From: Phenylobacterium sp.
Lineage (GTDB): Bacteria > Pseudomonadota > Alphaproteobacteria > Caulobacterales > Caulobacteraceae
Assembly (NCBI GenBank): GCA_019264505.1
Contig: JAHUZY010000155.1
Coordinates: forward strand, 1-6,512
Direction of reading: 5' to 3'
Length of the DNA: 6,512 nt
A program made the position numbers and the translations under genes. Below are positions 1 to 6,441 of the stretch, one piece after another (within the stretch, counting starts at the first letter, position 1; each line of letters opens with the position of its first letter). The notes below the pieces were generated by a model. The model did no database searches. It was given only the letters and a program-made list of their open reading frames with translations, and was not told the origin of the DNA.

Positions 1-129
1 GCTCAGGCCAAGCTCATTGGCGTAGAATTCCGGAAGGTAGACCACCAGGGGAAGGCCCAGCCCGGCCAACGGTAGACAGGGCGCGGCCAGCGCCGCCAGA
101 ATCCAGTTCGAGCGGCGCTCAGACGACAT
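1..129 (-). CDS. MFS transporter, probable GPH (sugar:cation symporter-like) type, N-terminal 43 residues only
   Basis: This gene starts at an ATG (complement of 127-129) and is open to the window edge, so only 43 codons are visible. The fragment has a short charged N-terminus (MSSERRSN), then a hydrophobic first helix from about residue 9 to 31, ending in a YLPEFYANELGLS stretch. A first helix followed by a 'YLPxFYAxELGLS'-like loop is typical of the MFS_2 / glycoside-pentoside-hexuronide group of inner-membrane transporters; this rests on recognising the family, not on a search. The substrate cannot be predicted from 43 residues. A weak GTGAGA purine stretch lies upstream of the start. It lies 66 bp downstream of the 178-residue secreted protein gene on the same strand, with no strong terminator between, so co-transcription is possible. 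The assignment to MFS is fairly likely, the subfamily less so. Confidence 0.6.
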   Translation of the reverse strand, partial: MSSERRSNWILAALAAPCLPLAGLGLPLVVYLPEFYANELGLS

Positions 130-195
130 TCGAAGTCTCACGGGAACGACAGGTGCGCGATCTGACCCCGCGCCGCCCCACAAGGCAAGCCTGGG

Positions 196-732
196 TCAGC
201 GCAGGGCGTAGAGCTGACCTCGGCTCAGTCGATGACTGAACCGCTCGAACGCCCACTGGGCGTCCCCCCAGACCGCCTGCCGCCGGGAGTCGGTCAGGTC
301 GGAGGCGTACCAGGTGAAGCTCACCGGCATGACCTCGCCATCGAAGGTGGTCATCTCCCCCTCTATCCGGGCGCCGCCGAGGGACGCGCTGCGGAAGGAG
401 AGACCCGGACGGGAGATCATCTCCTGACGGGTCGGTCGGCTGGGTTTCAGGTCAACCAGGACCAGATCAACGCGGCCCCCCGCCATAACCCCCATCTGCT
501 CCAGGTCGGCGGTGACCAGCGCCTTGAGCCGCTCGGCCTGATCTTTCACCTCGGTCAGCCCGTACGTCTTCTCCGCGCTCTCAATGAGGGCGGGCGCCAG
601 CCGGACACTGACCAGAGGCGCAGCCGCCGCGGAAACAGTCGGAACCTCCCCCTGGCCCGCCAGGGCAGGCGACGCCAGGGCAGGGACCAGGACCAGGCTC
701 GCGGCGAGGATCAGACGTGAAACGGCGGGCAT
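196..732 (-). CDS. Small exported protein of unknown function, 178 aa
   Basis: The product opens with a classical Sec signal peptide: a hydrophobic stretch at residues 6-21 and an ALA cleavage site after residue 25. The mature protein of about 153 residues should therefore be periplasmic. It has no cysteines and no membrane segment. It appears to hold a charged helix (about 50-80, with ESAEKTYGL and EVKDQAERLKALVTADLEQ), then beta-type segments (RVDLVLVDLKPSRPT, then GGARIEGEMTTFDGEVMPVSFTWYAS) and a C-terminal helix with conserved-looking Trp and Arg. The layout is reminiscent of small secreted DUF proteins such as the DUF3016 type, but I cannot confirm a family. The ATG start is well supported by an AGGAGG-type Shine-Dalgarno at 739-745 (complement), six bases away. 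The upstream LOG gene is separated by a terminator, so this gene probably has its own promoter, and it may be co-transcribed with the MFS gene. Confidence 0.8.
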   Translation of the reverse strand: MPAVSRLILAASLVLVPALASPALAGQGEVPTVSAAAAPLVSVRLAPALIESAEKTYGLTEVKDQAERLKALVTADLEQMGVMAGGRVDLVLVDLKPSRPTRQEMISRPGLSFRSASLGGARIEGEMTTFDGEVMPVSFTWYASDLTDSRRQAVWGDAQWAFERFSHRLSRGQLYALR

Positions 733-768
733 GAACAGCCTCCTCTGGATCGCCGTATGGTTGAGGCA

Positions 769-799
769 AAACCGTGGCGCGACTGTGGCGCCGCGGTTT
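769..799 (-). terminator. Rho-independent terminator of the LOG-family gene
   Basis: Arms 769-779 and 789-799 form an 11-bp stem containing one G-U wobble around a 9-base loop. Read on the minus strand, the stem is followed by a run of four T (complement of 768-771). It begins 19 bp after the LOG stop codon, the expected place for an intrinsic terminator. The plus-strand reading also has a TTT after the stem, but no plus-strand gene ends here. Confidence 0.7.
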
Positions 800-817
800 A
801 TCTCAGGACAAGGCGTG

Positions 818-1588
818 TCAATCCACGGCGTGCAAACCCTTGGCCTCCAGCATCGCCCAGATCTCCTCAGGGGTTTCTGCGAAGCCGAACAGGTCCAGGT
901 CCTGTGGAGAGATCATGCCATGCTCAGCCAGGGCCTCGAAATTGATGACCCGGGACCAGTAAGCCTGGTCACAGAGAACGATTGGGATGGGCGGACTTTT
1001 GTGTGTCTGGCGCAGGGTGAGCAGTTCGAACAGCTCATCCAGTGTTCCAAACCCGCCGGGAAAGATCACCAGGGCGCTGGCGCGCATGGCCAGATGCATC
1101 TTTCGCATGGCGAAATAGTGGAACTGGAAGGTGAGCTCCGGGGTGGAGTAGGGGTTGGGGACCTGTTCGTGGGGCAGGGTGATGTTGAACCCGATCGAGG
1201 GCGCGCCGACCTCGTGCGCGCCTCGGTTGGCCGCCTCCATGATGCCGGGCCCGCCCCCTGTGGCGATGACGTTGTGACGCCCTTCGCGGCCATTCAGCAG
1301 GGCGCCCCCGGAGAGAGAGGCCAGCGCGCCGAAACGGCGGGCCGTGTCGTACCATTGAGCCTGGCGTCCAGGGCCGTCGGGGGCCACTCGGGCGCTGCCG
1401 AACACCACGATCGTCGAGATCACCCCCCAGGCCCGCAAGACGTCTTCCGCCTTGGAGTACTCCAGGAGAAACCTCACCCCACGCATCGAGTCTCCTAGAA
1501 GGAATTCCTGGTCCAAAGCCGCCAGCCTGTAGGACGGCGAGGCGAGTTGGAGGTCGGGATTCGTCGGTGAGTTCGGGGTTTCTGACAT
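818..1588 (-). CDS. LOG family protein (cytokinin riboside 5'-monophosphate phosphoribohydrolase / 'lysine decarboxylase-like' fold)
   Basis: LOG-family enzymes hydrolyse the N-glycosidic bond of nucleoside 5'-monophosphates, releasing the free base and ribose 5-phosphate; in bacteria they act in nucleotide salvage or make cytokinin-type bases. Both diagnostic motifs are present: GGGPGIMEAANRGA at residues 111-124 and PGGFGTLDE at 177-185, the latter carrying the catalytic glutamate region, with the MRK motif (161-163) between them. A Rossmann-type strand VVFGSARV lies at 61-68. At 256 residues it is longer than the roughly 190-residue short LOGs because of an N-terminal extension (1-55) of the kind seen in many alphaproteobacterial members. 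The family name 'lysine decarboxylase' is historical and should not be read as activity. The ATG start lacks a strong Shine-Dalgarno; Met35 is an alternative, but the upstream residues look coding. The gene is divergent from HU and ends at its own hairpin terminator. Confidence 0.93.
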   Translation of the reverse strand: MSETPNSPTNPDLQLASPSYRLAALDQEFLLGDSMRGVRFLLEYSKAEDVLRAWGVISTIVVFGSARVAPDGPGRQAQWYDTARRFGALASLSGGALLNGREGRHNVIATGGGPGIMEAANRGAHEVGAPSIGFNITLPHEQVPNPYSTPELTFQFHYFAMRKMHLAMRASALVIFPGGFGTLDELFELLTLRQTHKSPPIPIVLCDQAYWSRVINFEALAEHGMISPQDLDLFGFAETPEEIWAMLEAKGLHAVD

Positions 1589-1788
1589 GGCTTAAGCTTG
1601 CCGGGAGTCGCCCAGGGCGGTCCACCTGACCTCACCGCAACCTTGCCGCCTGATAGACATCGTGTACCACTGTTCACCCTAAGGGTGCAAAATTCCCTTG
1701 AATCGGCGGCGATTGGGCCATTTGCTCAGGTGACACCGGCGCCCGCCCTTGGCAGTGTCGAAAGCTGATTCCCAACCTGGAGCCATCC
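1589..1788. promoter_or_regulatory. Divergent intergenic region between LOG and HU genes, holding the promoters of both
   Basis: Two genes diverge from this 200-bp gap, so it must contain both promoters. No match to a strong -35/-10 pair stands out. A weak plus-strand candidate is TTGAAT at 1699-1704 followed about 17 bp later by TTTGCT, well upstream of HU. The HU start has a CTGGAG Shine-Dalgarno at 1777-1782, six bases before the ATG. The gap also carries the 13-bp palindrome listed separately. Confidence 0.6.
1675..1687. promoter_or_regulatory. 13-bp palindrome CACCCTAAGGGTG, candidate operator
   Basis: Arms CACCCT (1675-1680) and AGGGTG (1682-1687) are perfect inverted repeats around a single central A. 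The site lies 87 bp upstream of the LOG start and about 100 bp upstream of the HU start, and overlaps an AAGGG/CCCTT repeat that reaches 1699. A symmetric site between divergent genes could bind a dimeric regulator, but none is identifiable and a chance palindrome of this size is possible. Confidence 0.3.
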
Positions 1789-2067
1789 ATGAACACCTCC
1801 GACATCATCGATCGCGTCGCCGCGGCCGACGACAAGCTGACCAAGGCGCAAGCCAAGCAGATCGTGGACGGCGTCTTCGCCGCGATTCGCGACGCCGCCA
1901 TCAGCGGCGAGGAAGTGTCCCTGCCGGGCTTCGGCAAGTTCAAGGTGCAGAACAAGCCGGCGCGCACGGGCCGCAACCCCCAGACCGGCGAAGCCGTCCA
2001 GATCGCCGCCTCCAAGAAGGTGTCGTTCCAGCCGGCCAAGGCCCTCAAGGACGCCGTCAACGGCTGA
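1789..2067 (+). CDS. hup: HU family DNA-binding protein (nucleoid-associated), 92 aa
   Basis: HU is a small dimeric nucleoid protein that bends and compacts DNA with little sequence specificity. The full 92 residues match the usual family length. An N-terminal helical dimerisation region (1-42) is followed by the signature GFGKF at 47-51. The DNA-binding beta-arm is ARTGRNPQTGE at 58-68, including the Pro64 that intercalates between base pairs in this family, and the C-terminal helix is FQPAKALKDAVN. It looks like HU rather than IHF, but no search was run. Codon use is almost entirely GC-ending, as expected of a highly expressed gene. It starts at ATG with CTGGAG six bases upstream and stands alone, divergent from LOG and convergent with the phosphate transporter. 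A second HU gene may exist elsewhere in the genome. Confidence 0.96.
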   Translation: MNTSDIIDRVAAADDKLTKAQAKQIVDGVFAAIRDAAISGEEVSLPGFGKFKVQNKPARTGRNPQTGEAVQIAASKKVSFQPAKALKDAVNG

Positions 2068-2119
2068 GGCCTGACGGACCAGAGGCGCCGCGCCCGGCTG
2101 ATGGGCTAGCGTCACGATC

Positions 2120-2150
2120 AAGGCCGGCGTCCCTAGTGGCGCCGGCCTTT
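2120..2150. terminator. Hairpin terminator between convergent HU and Na/Pi cotransporter genes
   Basis: A perfect 10-bp stem (AAGGCCGGCG at 2120-2129 and CGCCGGCCTT at 2140-2149) encloses a 10-base loop. It lies about 52 bp after the HU stop and 49 bp after the stop of the opposing transporter gene, so it can serve both. The T tract is short (TTT on the plus strand, TT on the minus strand), so termination toward HU is the better supported direction. Confidence 0.7.
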
Positions 2151-2198
2151 GTCATGTCAGCTGCTGATCCACCTTGTGGGTCGCGCGGCCTGAGACTT

Positions 2199-3830
2199 CT
2201 ATTCCGCGCCCATCTGACCTTGCGCCTCTGCATGAGCCGTGTCCGGGTGGCCCTCCCAGGGGCCCAGGCGTCGATGGGTTTTCGCCGCCAGTTCGGCGCA
2301 TCGACGATGGGCGTCGGCAAGCTCAAGGGCGCTGTCAAGCTGACCGACGGGCAGGACGCCCCTCGCGGTCGCCTGCAACAGATCGGTCTTGACCTCCTGG
2401 TAGGCGTGGTCCGTGGCGCTGATCAGGTGTGTGCAGGCAAGTTCCAGGTCGGAGACCCCGGTGCCAGGCCCCTCCAGGCTGTTAGCCAGAGCTCGCCTTA
2501 AATCGCTCCAACTCTTGGATGCCGCCTCTACGCCTGCGGGCGGCGCCCTCAGTCGCAGGCTCATTCGTTCGATTTCCTCCAGGTGCTGGACGGCGCGAAT
2601 CACGTCCGGCAGGGCCTCCGTCACGGCGGCGGGCAGGGGGCCGGCGCTCATCTCCCCCAAGAAGTTCCGGATCGCTCGCCCAAGCGGCAGGAGTTGGCCT
2701 TCGGCCGCCGCGCCCCCGGAAGGCCCAAGGCGCCTTCGATGGGCGACCATCTCAAAGGCGGCGTCCCGCATGCGCTCCACCTCAAGAACCATGCCCCGCA
2801 GCGCCAGTGAGGGCACCGAGGCGAGGGTGGCGTCGAGGTATCTGGGCCTGGCGAGATCTTCCTCGGCGGTCACGAAACGACCCTGCAGGAAGGCGATCAA
2901 CCTTGATCCCATCAGGGCCATGATCAGGGCGCCCAGCAGGTTGAACAGGGTGTGAAACATGGCCAGGATGGCCGGGATCTCAGCTTGCCGGGTGATGCTG
3001 GCGGTCAACCAAGCGCTCAGCCCTAAGAGCGGGGATAGCAGCGCCAGAGCGCCCACAGCAGCGACGGTATTGAAGATCACGTGCCCCACGGCCACCCGCC
3101 TCGCCGCTGGCGTCGCGCTGAGGGCGGCCAGAATCGCCGTCGAAGTGGTGCCGATATTCGTCCCGATCACCGCCATGGCGGCGATCGGGAGTGGAACCTC
3201 GCCACTGGCCGCGGCGGTCAGGGTCAAGGCGATGGCGGCGCTGGAGGACTGGGTCAGCACCGTGACCACCACCCCAACAGACAGCGCGACCAACAGACTG
3301 ATCACGCTGGCCTCGCTCGGAACGAGAGGCCCCACGTCATTCAGGAGGTCAGAAAAGCCTCCCTGCAGCACTCCCACCCCAAGAAAGAAGGCTCCAAACC
3401 CGGCCACAGCTTGGCCAGCGCCATAGAGTCGGGAGCGCCCTCGGAACGCCAGTCGCCCCAGCATGCCAAACCCGATCAACGGCAGGGCCAGCGCCCCCAC
3501 ATCGGTCTTCACGCCCACCAGGGCCACCAGCCAGCCGGTCATCGTCGTCCCGACATTGGCCCCGATGATCAGCCAGACCGCCTGAGCCAGATTGAGCAGC
3601 CCGGCGTTGACGAAGCCCAAGGTCGCCACGGTCACGGCGCTGGAGGATTGTAGAAGGGCGGTGATGAGCATGCCGGCCAGGAAGCCGCGCGGCGCCGAGC
3701 GGGTCCAGGACTCCAGAACCGCCTGCAACGCGCTGCCGGCCGCCAGCTTCAAGCCCTCGGTCATCAGCCACATGCCGAGCAGAAACAGGCCTATTCCGCC
3801 AAGCAGGGAAGCGAACACACTCAGACTCAA
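2199..3830 (-). CDS. Na+/phosphate cotransporter family protein (NptA/YjbB type) with C-terminal PhoU-like domain, 543 aa
   Basis: This is an inner-membrane protein of the Na/Pi cotransporter (PNaS) family, which in E. coli YjbB moves phosphate across the membrane and may export it. Two inverted Na/Pi repeats are visible. The first holds LLQSSSAVTVAT (QSSS at 61-64) and GANVGTT (90-96); the second holds LTQSSSAAIALT (QSSS at 194-197) and GTNIGTT (223-229). The QSSS motifs are the family's substrate/Na+ site signature. Hydrophobic helices fill residues 1-315. From about 335 to 525 there is a soluble helical domain rich in heptad-like charged segments, matching the PhoU-like tail of full-length members. 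The total length fits the family. The start is a TTG; a GTG four codons later is an alternative, and there is no in-frame ATG before the first helix. No Pho box is recognisable upstream. It probably forms a single-gene unit. Confidence 0.93.
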   Translation of the reverse strand: MSLSVFASLLGGIGLFLLGMWLMTEGLKLAAGSALQAVLESWTRSAPRGFLAGMLITALLQSSSAVTVATLGFVNAGLLNLAQAVWLIIGANVGTTMTGWLVALVGVKTDVGALALPLIGFGMLGRLAFRGRSRLYGAGQAVAGFGAFFLGVGVLQGGFSDLLNDVGPLVPSEASVISLLVALSVGVVVTVLTQSSSAAIALTLTAAASGEVPLPIAAMAVIGTNIGTTSTAILAALSATPAARRVAVGHVIFNTVAAVGALALLSPLLGLSAWLTASITRQAEIPAILAMFHTLFNLLGALIMALMGSRLIAFLQGRFVTAEEDLARPRYLDATLASVPSLALRGMVLEVERMRDAAFEMVAHRRRLGPSGGAAAEGQLLPLGRAIRNFLGEMSAGPLPAAVTEALPDVIRAVQHLEEIERMSLRLRAPPAGVEAASKSWSDLRRALANSLEGPGTGVSDLELACTHLISATDHAYQEVKTDLLQATARGVLPVGQLDSALELADAHRRCAELAAKTHRRLGPWEGHPDTAHAEAQGQMGAE

Positions 3831-4453
3831 GGCGTCTTACCCATCACCAGCTACTGAGGACCGTGAGCCTAGCAGCGCAACGTCCGGAGAGGCGACGGCT
3901 AGTCACAAAGTTGTGGGTCCTCTTAGACTTTGAGAATCCACGCCCCTGAAATCCTTCAGCATTTTCGTTGTCGCACACCTCAAACGCATGAGGATTTCCT
4001 GGTTCATCTCGAAGATCGCGAGAGAGACTCCTTCTAGGGCGCAGCGCGGATTCGCATGTTGATGGGTATGCCTTCGACCGCGTGGTACTCTCCGCGGCCT
4101 CCTGAGCGTCGAGGATGGGCATGTCTGCCATGTCAGGTTGGCGATGAGATCGGCGTCTCGTTAGCGGTTCCTATCCCGTCAGTGCGCCGCGGGGCAGTCG
4201 AAGCTGCACTTCGCCTCGGGCACAATCCGCTATGACCGCGTTGGGCTCGAAGGCGACCTTGGAAGGGTCCGCTATCGGGCTGTGCCCCGTCGAGCCGTTG
4301 TCGGGCAAGGCGTGCTCTTAGGCCGAGGGTCGGCGCGTGGCTGAAGTTCGAGCGCTGAGGCCTCGGTGGCTCTCAACTGCCGCTGTGGTCGAGGTTGCTT
4401 GCGCGATGCCAACCAGGGTGGTGCAGAAACTCGCTGTCGCTCTAGGGTGGCGC
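3831..4453. other. Gap of about 620 bp without a convincing gene; possible gene remnants
   Basis: This gap must contain the promoter of the phosphate transporter (toward 3831) and probably that of the exported-protein pair (toward 4453), but no clear consensus is seen. Several short frames are open, on conflicting strands: a minus-strand frame beginning near 4131 (95 codons, no Shine-Dalgarno); a different minus frame at 3903-4007 whose 34 codons (MNQEILMRLRCATTKMLKDF...) read like real protein and extend openly upstream without a start; a plus frame at 4062-4235 (57 codons); and plus (to 4342) and minus frames without ATG around 4180-4320. None has a recognisable product or a good ribosome site. 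No tRNA or other RNA gene was recognised. Part of the stretch (about 3900-4030) is visibly less GC-rich than the flanks, which fits regulatory or decayed DNA. Confidence 0.5.
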
Positions 4454-5542
4454 ATGGTGACACGTTTCATACCACGCATCCTGTGCATGGCCGGCGCTCT
4501 TCTGATCGGTTTGGCTCCAGCGAACGCCCAGGTCTCGGGCTCCCCGCCAGAAGTCGGCAAACCCGATCTCCAGGTGATGGCGCCACCTACCTTCGAAATC
4601 GGCGCACATCAGGTTATCCGTGTCAGACACGGCGACTATCCGCCCAAGGCGCGAATGGTCGTTCGCCTCGTCCGCGCCGGGGGCGGCGCGGACCTCAACC
4701 GCTACCACGGGTGGACCGGCCCGATACACTCCGAAGCGGTTGAGCTAGGGCATTCGGGACACACGACGATCGCATGGGATGGCTCCGCCATCGGCTGCGC
4801 ACCTAGCGACGTCCGGCAAACCTGCCCCATTGAACCTGGAAGCTACCGCCTTGAAGTCAGCATCTATGCCAGCGCGGATGTCGTCGCAGTGCCGACGCTT
4901 GGGGGGACGGCATCGCCACCGGTAGTTGCTCGTGGGGTTTCAGAGCCATTTCTCGTAGCGGGCCAGCCCGACCTTGAGCCGCTAGCCGCCGCGCTTCGGG
5001 GCCAAGCGTCTCAATGGGTTGCGTCGCTCTACGTCGCACGGGGGTATTGGATGGGTGGGCGATCAGATTTCTTCGTAAATGAGGGAGGCCCTCTGCGGCG
5101 CGACGAGTGCGGCTGGCGCCGGGATTTCCACCCACGCCAGCCGATGACCGGGATAATATCCGTCTGCGCCCCTGCCTCGGCTGTGTCATCTCGTGGTGTG
5201 CAGATTCGCGATCTAACCCTCAGTTTCTCGGACGCTCCAGCATGGCCCGCCGACGTTATCAACGGACCTGCTGCCTGGGAGGCCGCACTCATTGAGCTTG
5301 GCGCCTCCGACCTGTTGGCGCCCGAGGGTGTCAGCAGAATAGAGGACAGGCCTGAGAGCATCCGCGCCTCACATTACCGGCCAGACCTCAACGGCTGGCT
5401 CGTTATGGTGGTGACGGAAGGGCAAGACCTGGCGATTGTTCTGGTGTCAGATCGGGGAGACGCGTGCCTGTCGACCAGATGGGGTCGTAAGGAGTCTTCG
5501 CTTTATCGCCTGGAGCGTGAGCAATTTCGCTGCGAGCAGTAA
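4454..5542 (+). CDS. Exported protein of unknown function, 362 aa, with a FlgD-Ig-like segment
   Basis: I do not recognise the family. The ATG at 4454 is preferred because it gives a typical signal peptide (MVTRFIPR, hydrophobic core to about residue 20, ANA cleavage before Q26) and has AGGGTGG just upstream. An in-frame GTG at 4337 would add 39 residues and bury the signal peptide. The mature protein carries six cysteines (115, 124, 219, 238, 338, 360), an even number consistent with disulfides in the periplasm. Residues about 60-136 run RMVVRLVRA ... HTTIAWDGSA ... IEPGSYRLEVSIYAS; the W-D-G then P-G-x-Y spacing resembles the FlgD-type Ig-like fold found in bacterial surface and secreted proteins, with a C115-C124 pair inserted between. 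The C-terminal part (245-362) has beta-type segments such as GWLVMVVTEGQDLAIVLVS. Rare codons (ATA several times, CTA, AGA) contrast with the left-hand genes. It is probably co-transcribed with the next gene. Confidence 0.75.
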   Translation: MVTRFIPRILCMAGALLIGLAPANAQVSGSPPEVGKPDLQVMAPPTFEIGAHQVIRVRHGDYPPKARMVVRLVRAGGGADLNRYHGWTGPIHSEAVELGHSGHTTIAWDGSAIGCAPSDVRQTCPIEPGSYRLEVSIYASADVVAVPTLGGTASPPVVARGVSEPFLVAGQPDLEPLAAALRGQASQWVASLYVARGYWMGGRSDFFVNEGGPLRRDECGWRRDFHPRQPMTGIISVCAPASAVSSRGVQIRDLTLSFSDAPAWPADVINGPAAWEAALIELGASDLLAPEGVSRIEDRPESIRASHYRPDLNGWLVMVVTEGQDLAIVLVSDRGDACLSTRWGRKESSLYRLEREQFRCEQ

Positions 5543-5598
5543 GTGTTCTGGGGACAGCAAGCCTACGCTGTTCTGGAGGCGATCGGTGAGGAGAAGCG

Positions 5599-6225
5599 AT
5601 GAGGGCTAAAGTTCTGGTGGCTGTCGCAGCAATGGTGCTGGAGGGAACTATGCCTAGTATCGCTTCCGCGGACGCGTGGTCGACGCGGCCCGATTTTGAG
5701 GTGTTCTACCGCGTCTCTAACGAGTCGTATGGGCTGGGGAACTCCAATAGCGATACGGTCCTGGTGCTGCGTGTAAAGGGCGGCGATGGCCAGCAGTTTT
5801 GGGCTGCAGAGCGGCGGCAGACCAAGAAGCTCGTTCAGAAACCCGAGCTACACAGACACGTGTGGATTGACGGCCGTGAATGCCCCGCTCTTGAAGCGGC
5901 CTTTGAGCAACTCACCGCTTTGCCGCCAATCACATTCGGACCGCCGAGCAGCACGGACGGGGTCTCGATGGTTTTTGACGGCGGTGAGACGGTGCTCTCT
6001 GGTCCAGGACCTGGCCCCCGACCGGGTTCCAGTCGTTTCTCGACTGAAGGGCGGTCCGGGCGGGTTGTGCGGGTGGCTGAACACATGGGCCCAGTCACCA
6101 ACTGGTGGTTCAAGGTTGAGCCCACGCTCGAGCGGTGCTGGCGGCCGAGCCCGAAGTTGCGGGACGGGATTGTTCTAAAGACGCGGATGGGTACCGACGC
6201 TCACGCGAAGGCGCAGAAGCCCTGA
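5599..6225 (+). CDS. Exported protein of unknown function, 208 aa
   Basis: I do not recognise the family. The N-terminus is a signal peptide (MRAK, hydrophobic core about 5-14, ASA cleavage after residue 24), so the mature protein of about 184 residues should be periplasmic or secreted. It has two cysteines (95 and 180), which could pair. A beta-type segment DTVLVLRVKGGDG (52-64) is followed by HVWIDGRECPALEAAFEQL, then a glycine/proline-rich linker GPGPGPRPGSS (135-145), and a C-terminal part with TNWWFKVEP and a basic tail. The ATG start has GAGGAG at 5588-5593, five bases upstream, a strong site. It begins 56 bp after the 362-residue gene with no hairpin between, so the two are probably one operon and may act in the same compartment. 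The gene stops about 70 bp before the candidate insertion-sequence end and appears intact. Confidence 0.72.
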   Translation: MRAKVLVAVAAMVLEGTMPSIASADAWSTRPDFEVFYRVSNESYGLGNSNSDTVLVLRVKGGDGQQFWAAERRQTKKLVQKPELHRHVWIDGRECPALEAAFEQLTALPPITFGPPSSTDGVSMVFDGGETVLSGPGPGPRPGSSRFSTEGRSGRVVRVAEHMGPVTNWWFKVEPTLERCWRPSPKLRDGIVLKTRMGTDAHAKAQKP

Positions 6226-6293
6226 ATAAAGAGCGGAGCCTCGGCCCTCCCTAGCCGAATACAGCCGCTTGAGCGTCCGTTTTCCGGTAACGT
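6226..6293. other. Short spacer between the exported-protein gene and the insertion sequence
   Basis: This 68-bp stretch holds only a weak TCGGC/GCCGA hairpin (about 6241-6258) with no T tract. If the insertion sequence ends at 6294, the eight bases GGTAACGT at 6286-6293 would be its target duplication, as IS66 elements make 8-bp duplications. The matching copy lies outside the window. Confidence 0.3.
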
Positions 6294-6321
6294 GTAAACG
6301 CCCGGAACTGGCGCGATCCGG
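6294..6321. repeat. Candidate terminal inverted repeat of the IS66-family element
   Basis: The sequence opens GTAAACGCCCGGAACTGG and continues to GATCCGG. The position, 148 bp or less from the transposase stop, is reasonable for this family, but the partner repeat is outside the window, so the call rests only on resemblance to the usual IS66 end. Confidence 0.35.
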
Positions 6322-6441
6322 CAATGCTGCCGCGCGAGATGTGGTCGGCTCATTGATCCGCAGGAGATAACCCGTCGTCAGTATTATCGTACGCGTCCGG
6401 TTATGGCCCGTCCTTCGCGCTATGATGGATCTCGGCTTCGG

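Noticed and set aside
584..1498. Long plus-strand open frame of 304 codons opposite the LOG gene
   Set aside because: It lies antisense to two well-supported genes, has no recognisable domain, and is the kind of open frame expected opposite high-GC coding DNA.
1749..2501. Plus-strand open frame of 250 codons covering HU in another phase
   Set aside because: Its arginine-rich, low-complexity product is a frame shadow of HU and of the transporter's antisense strand.
3081..3653. Plus-strand 190-codon frame opposite the Na/Pi transporter
   Set aside because: It is antisense to a clear membrane protein; its His/Gln/Arg-rich translation is an artefact of the opposite strand's codon bias.
3844..4131. 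Minus-strand 95-codon open frame
   Set aside because: There is no Shine-Dalgarno, the composition is not protein-like, a different minus frame overlapping it looks more coding, and it covers the promoter region of the transporter.
4337..4453. 39-residue N-terminal extension of the 362-aa exported protein from a GTG start
   Set aside because: It would place the signal peptide in the interior of the protein; the ATG at 4454 has a purine-rich site upstream and a normal leader.
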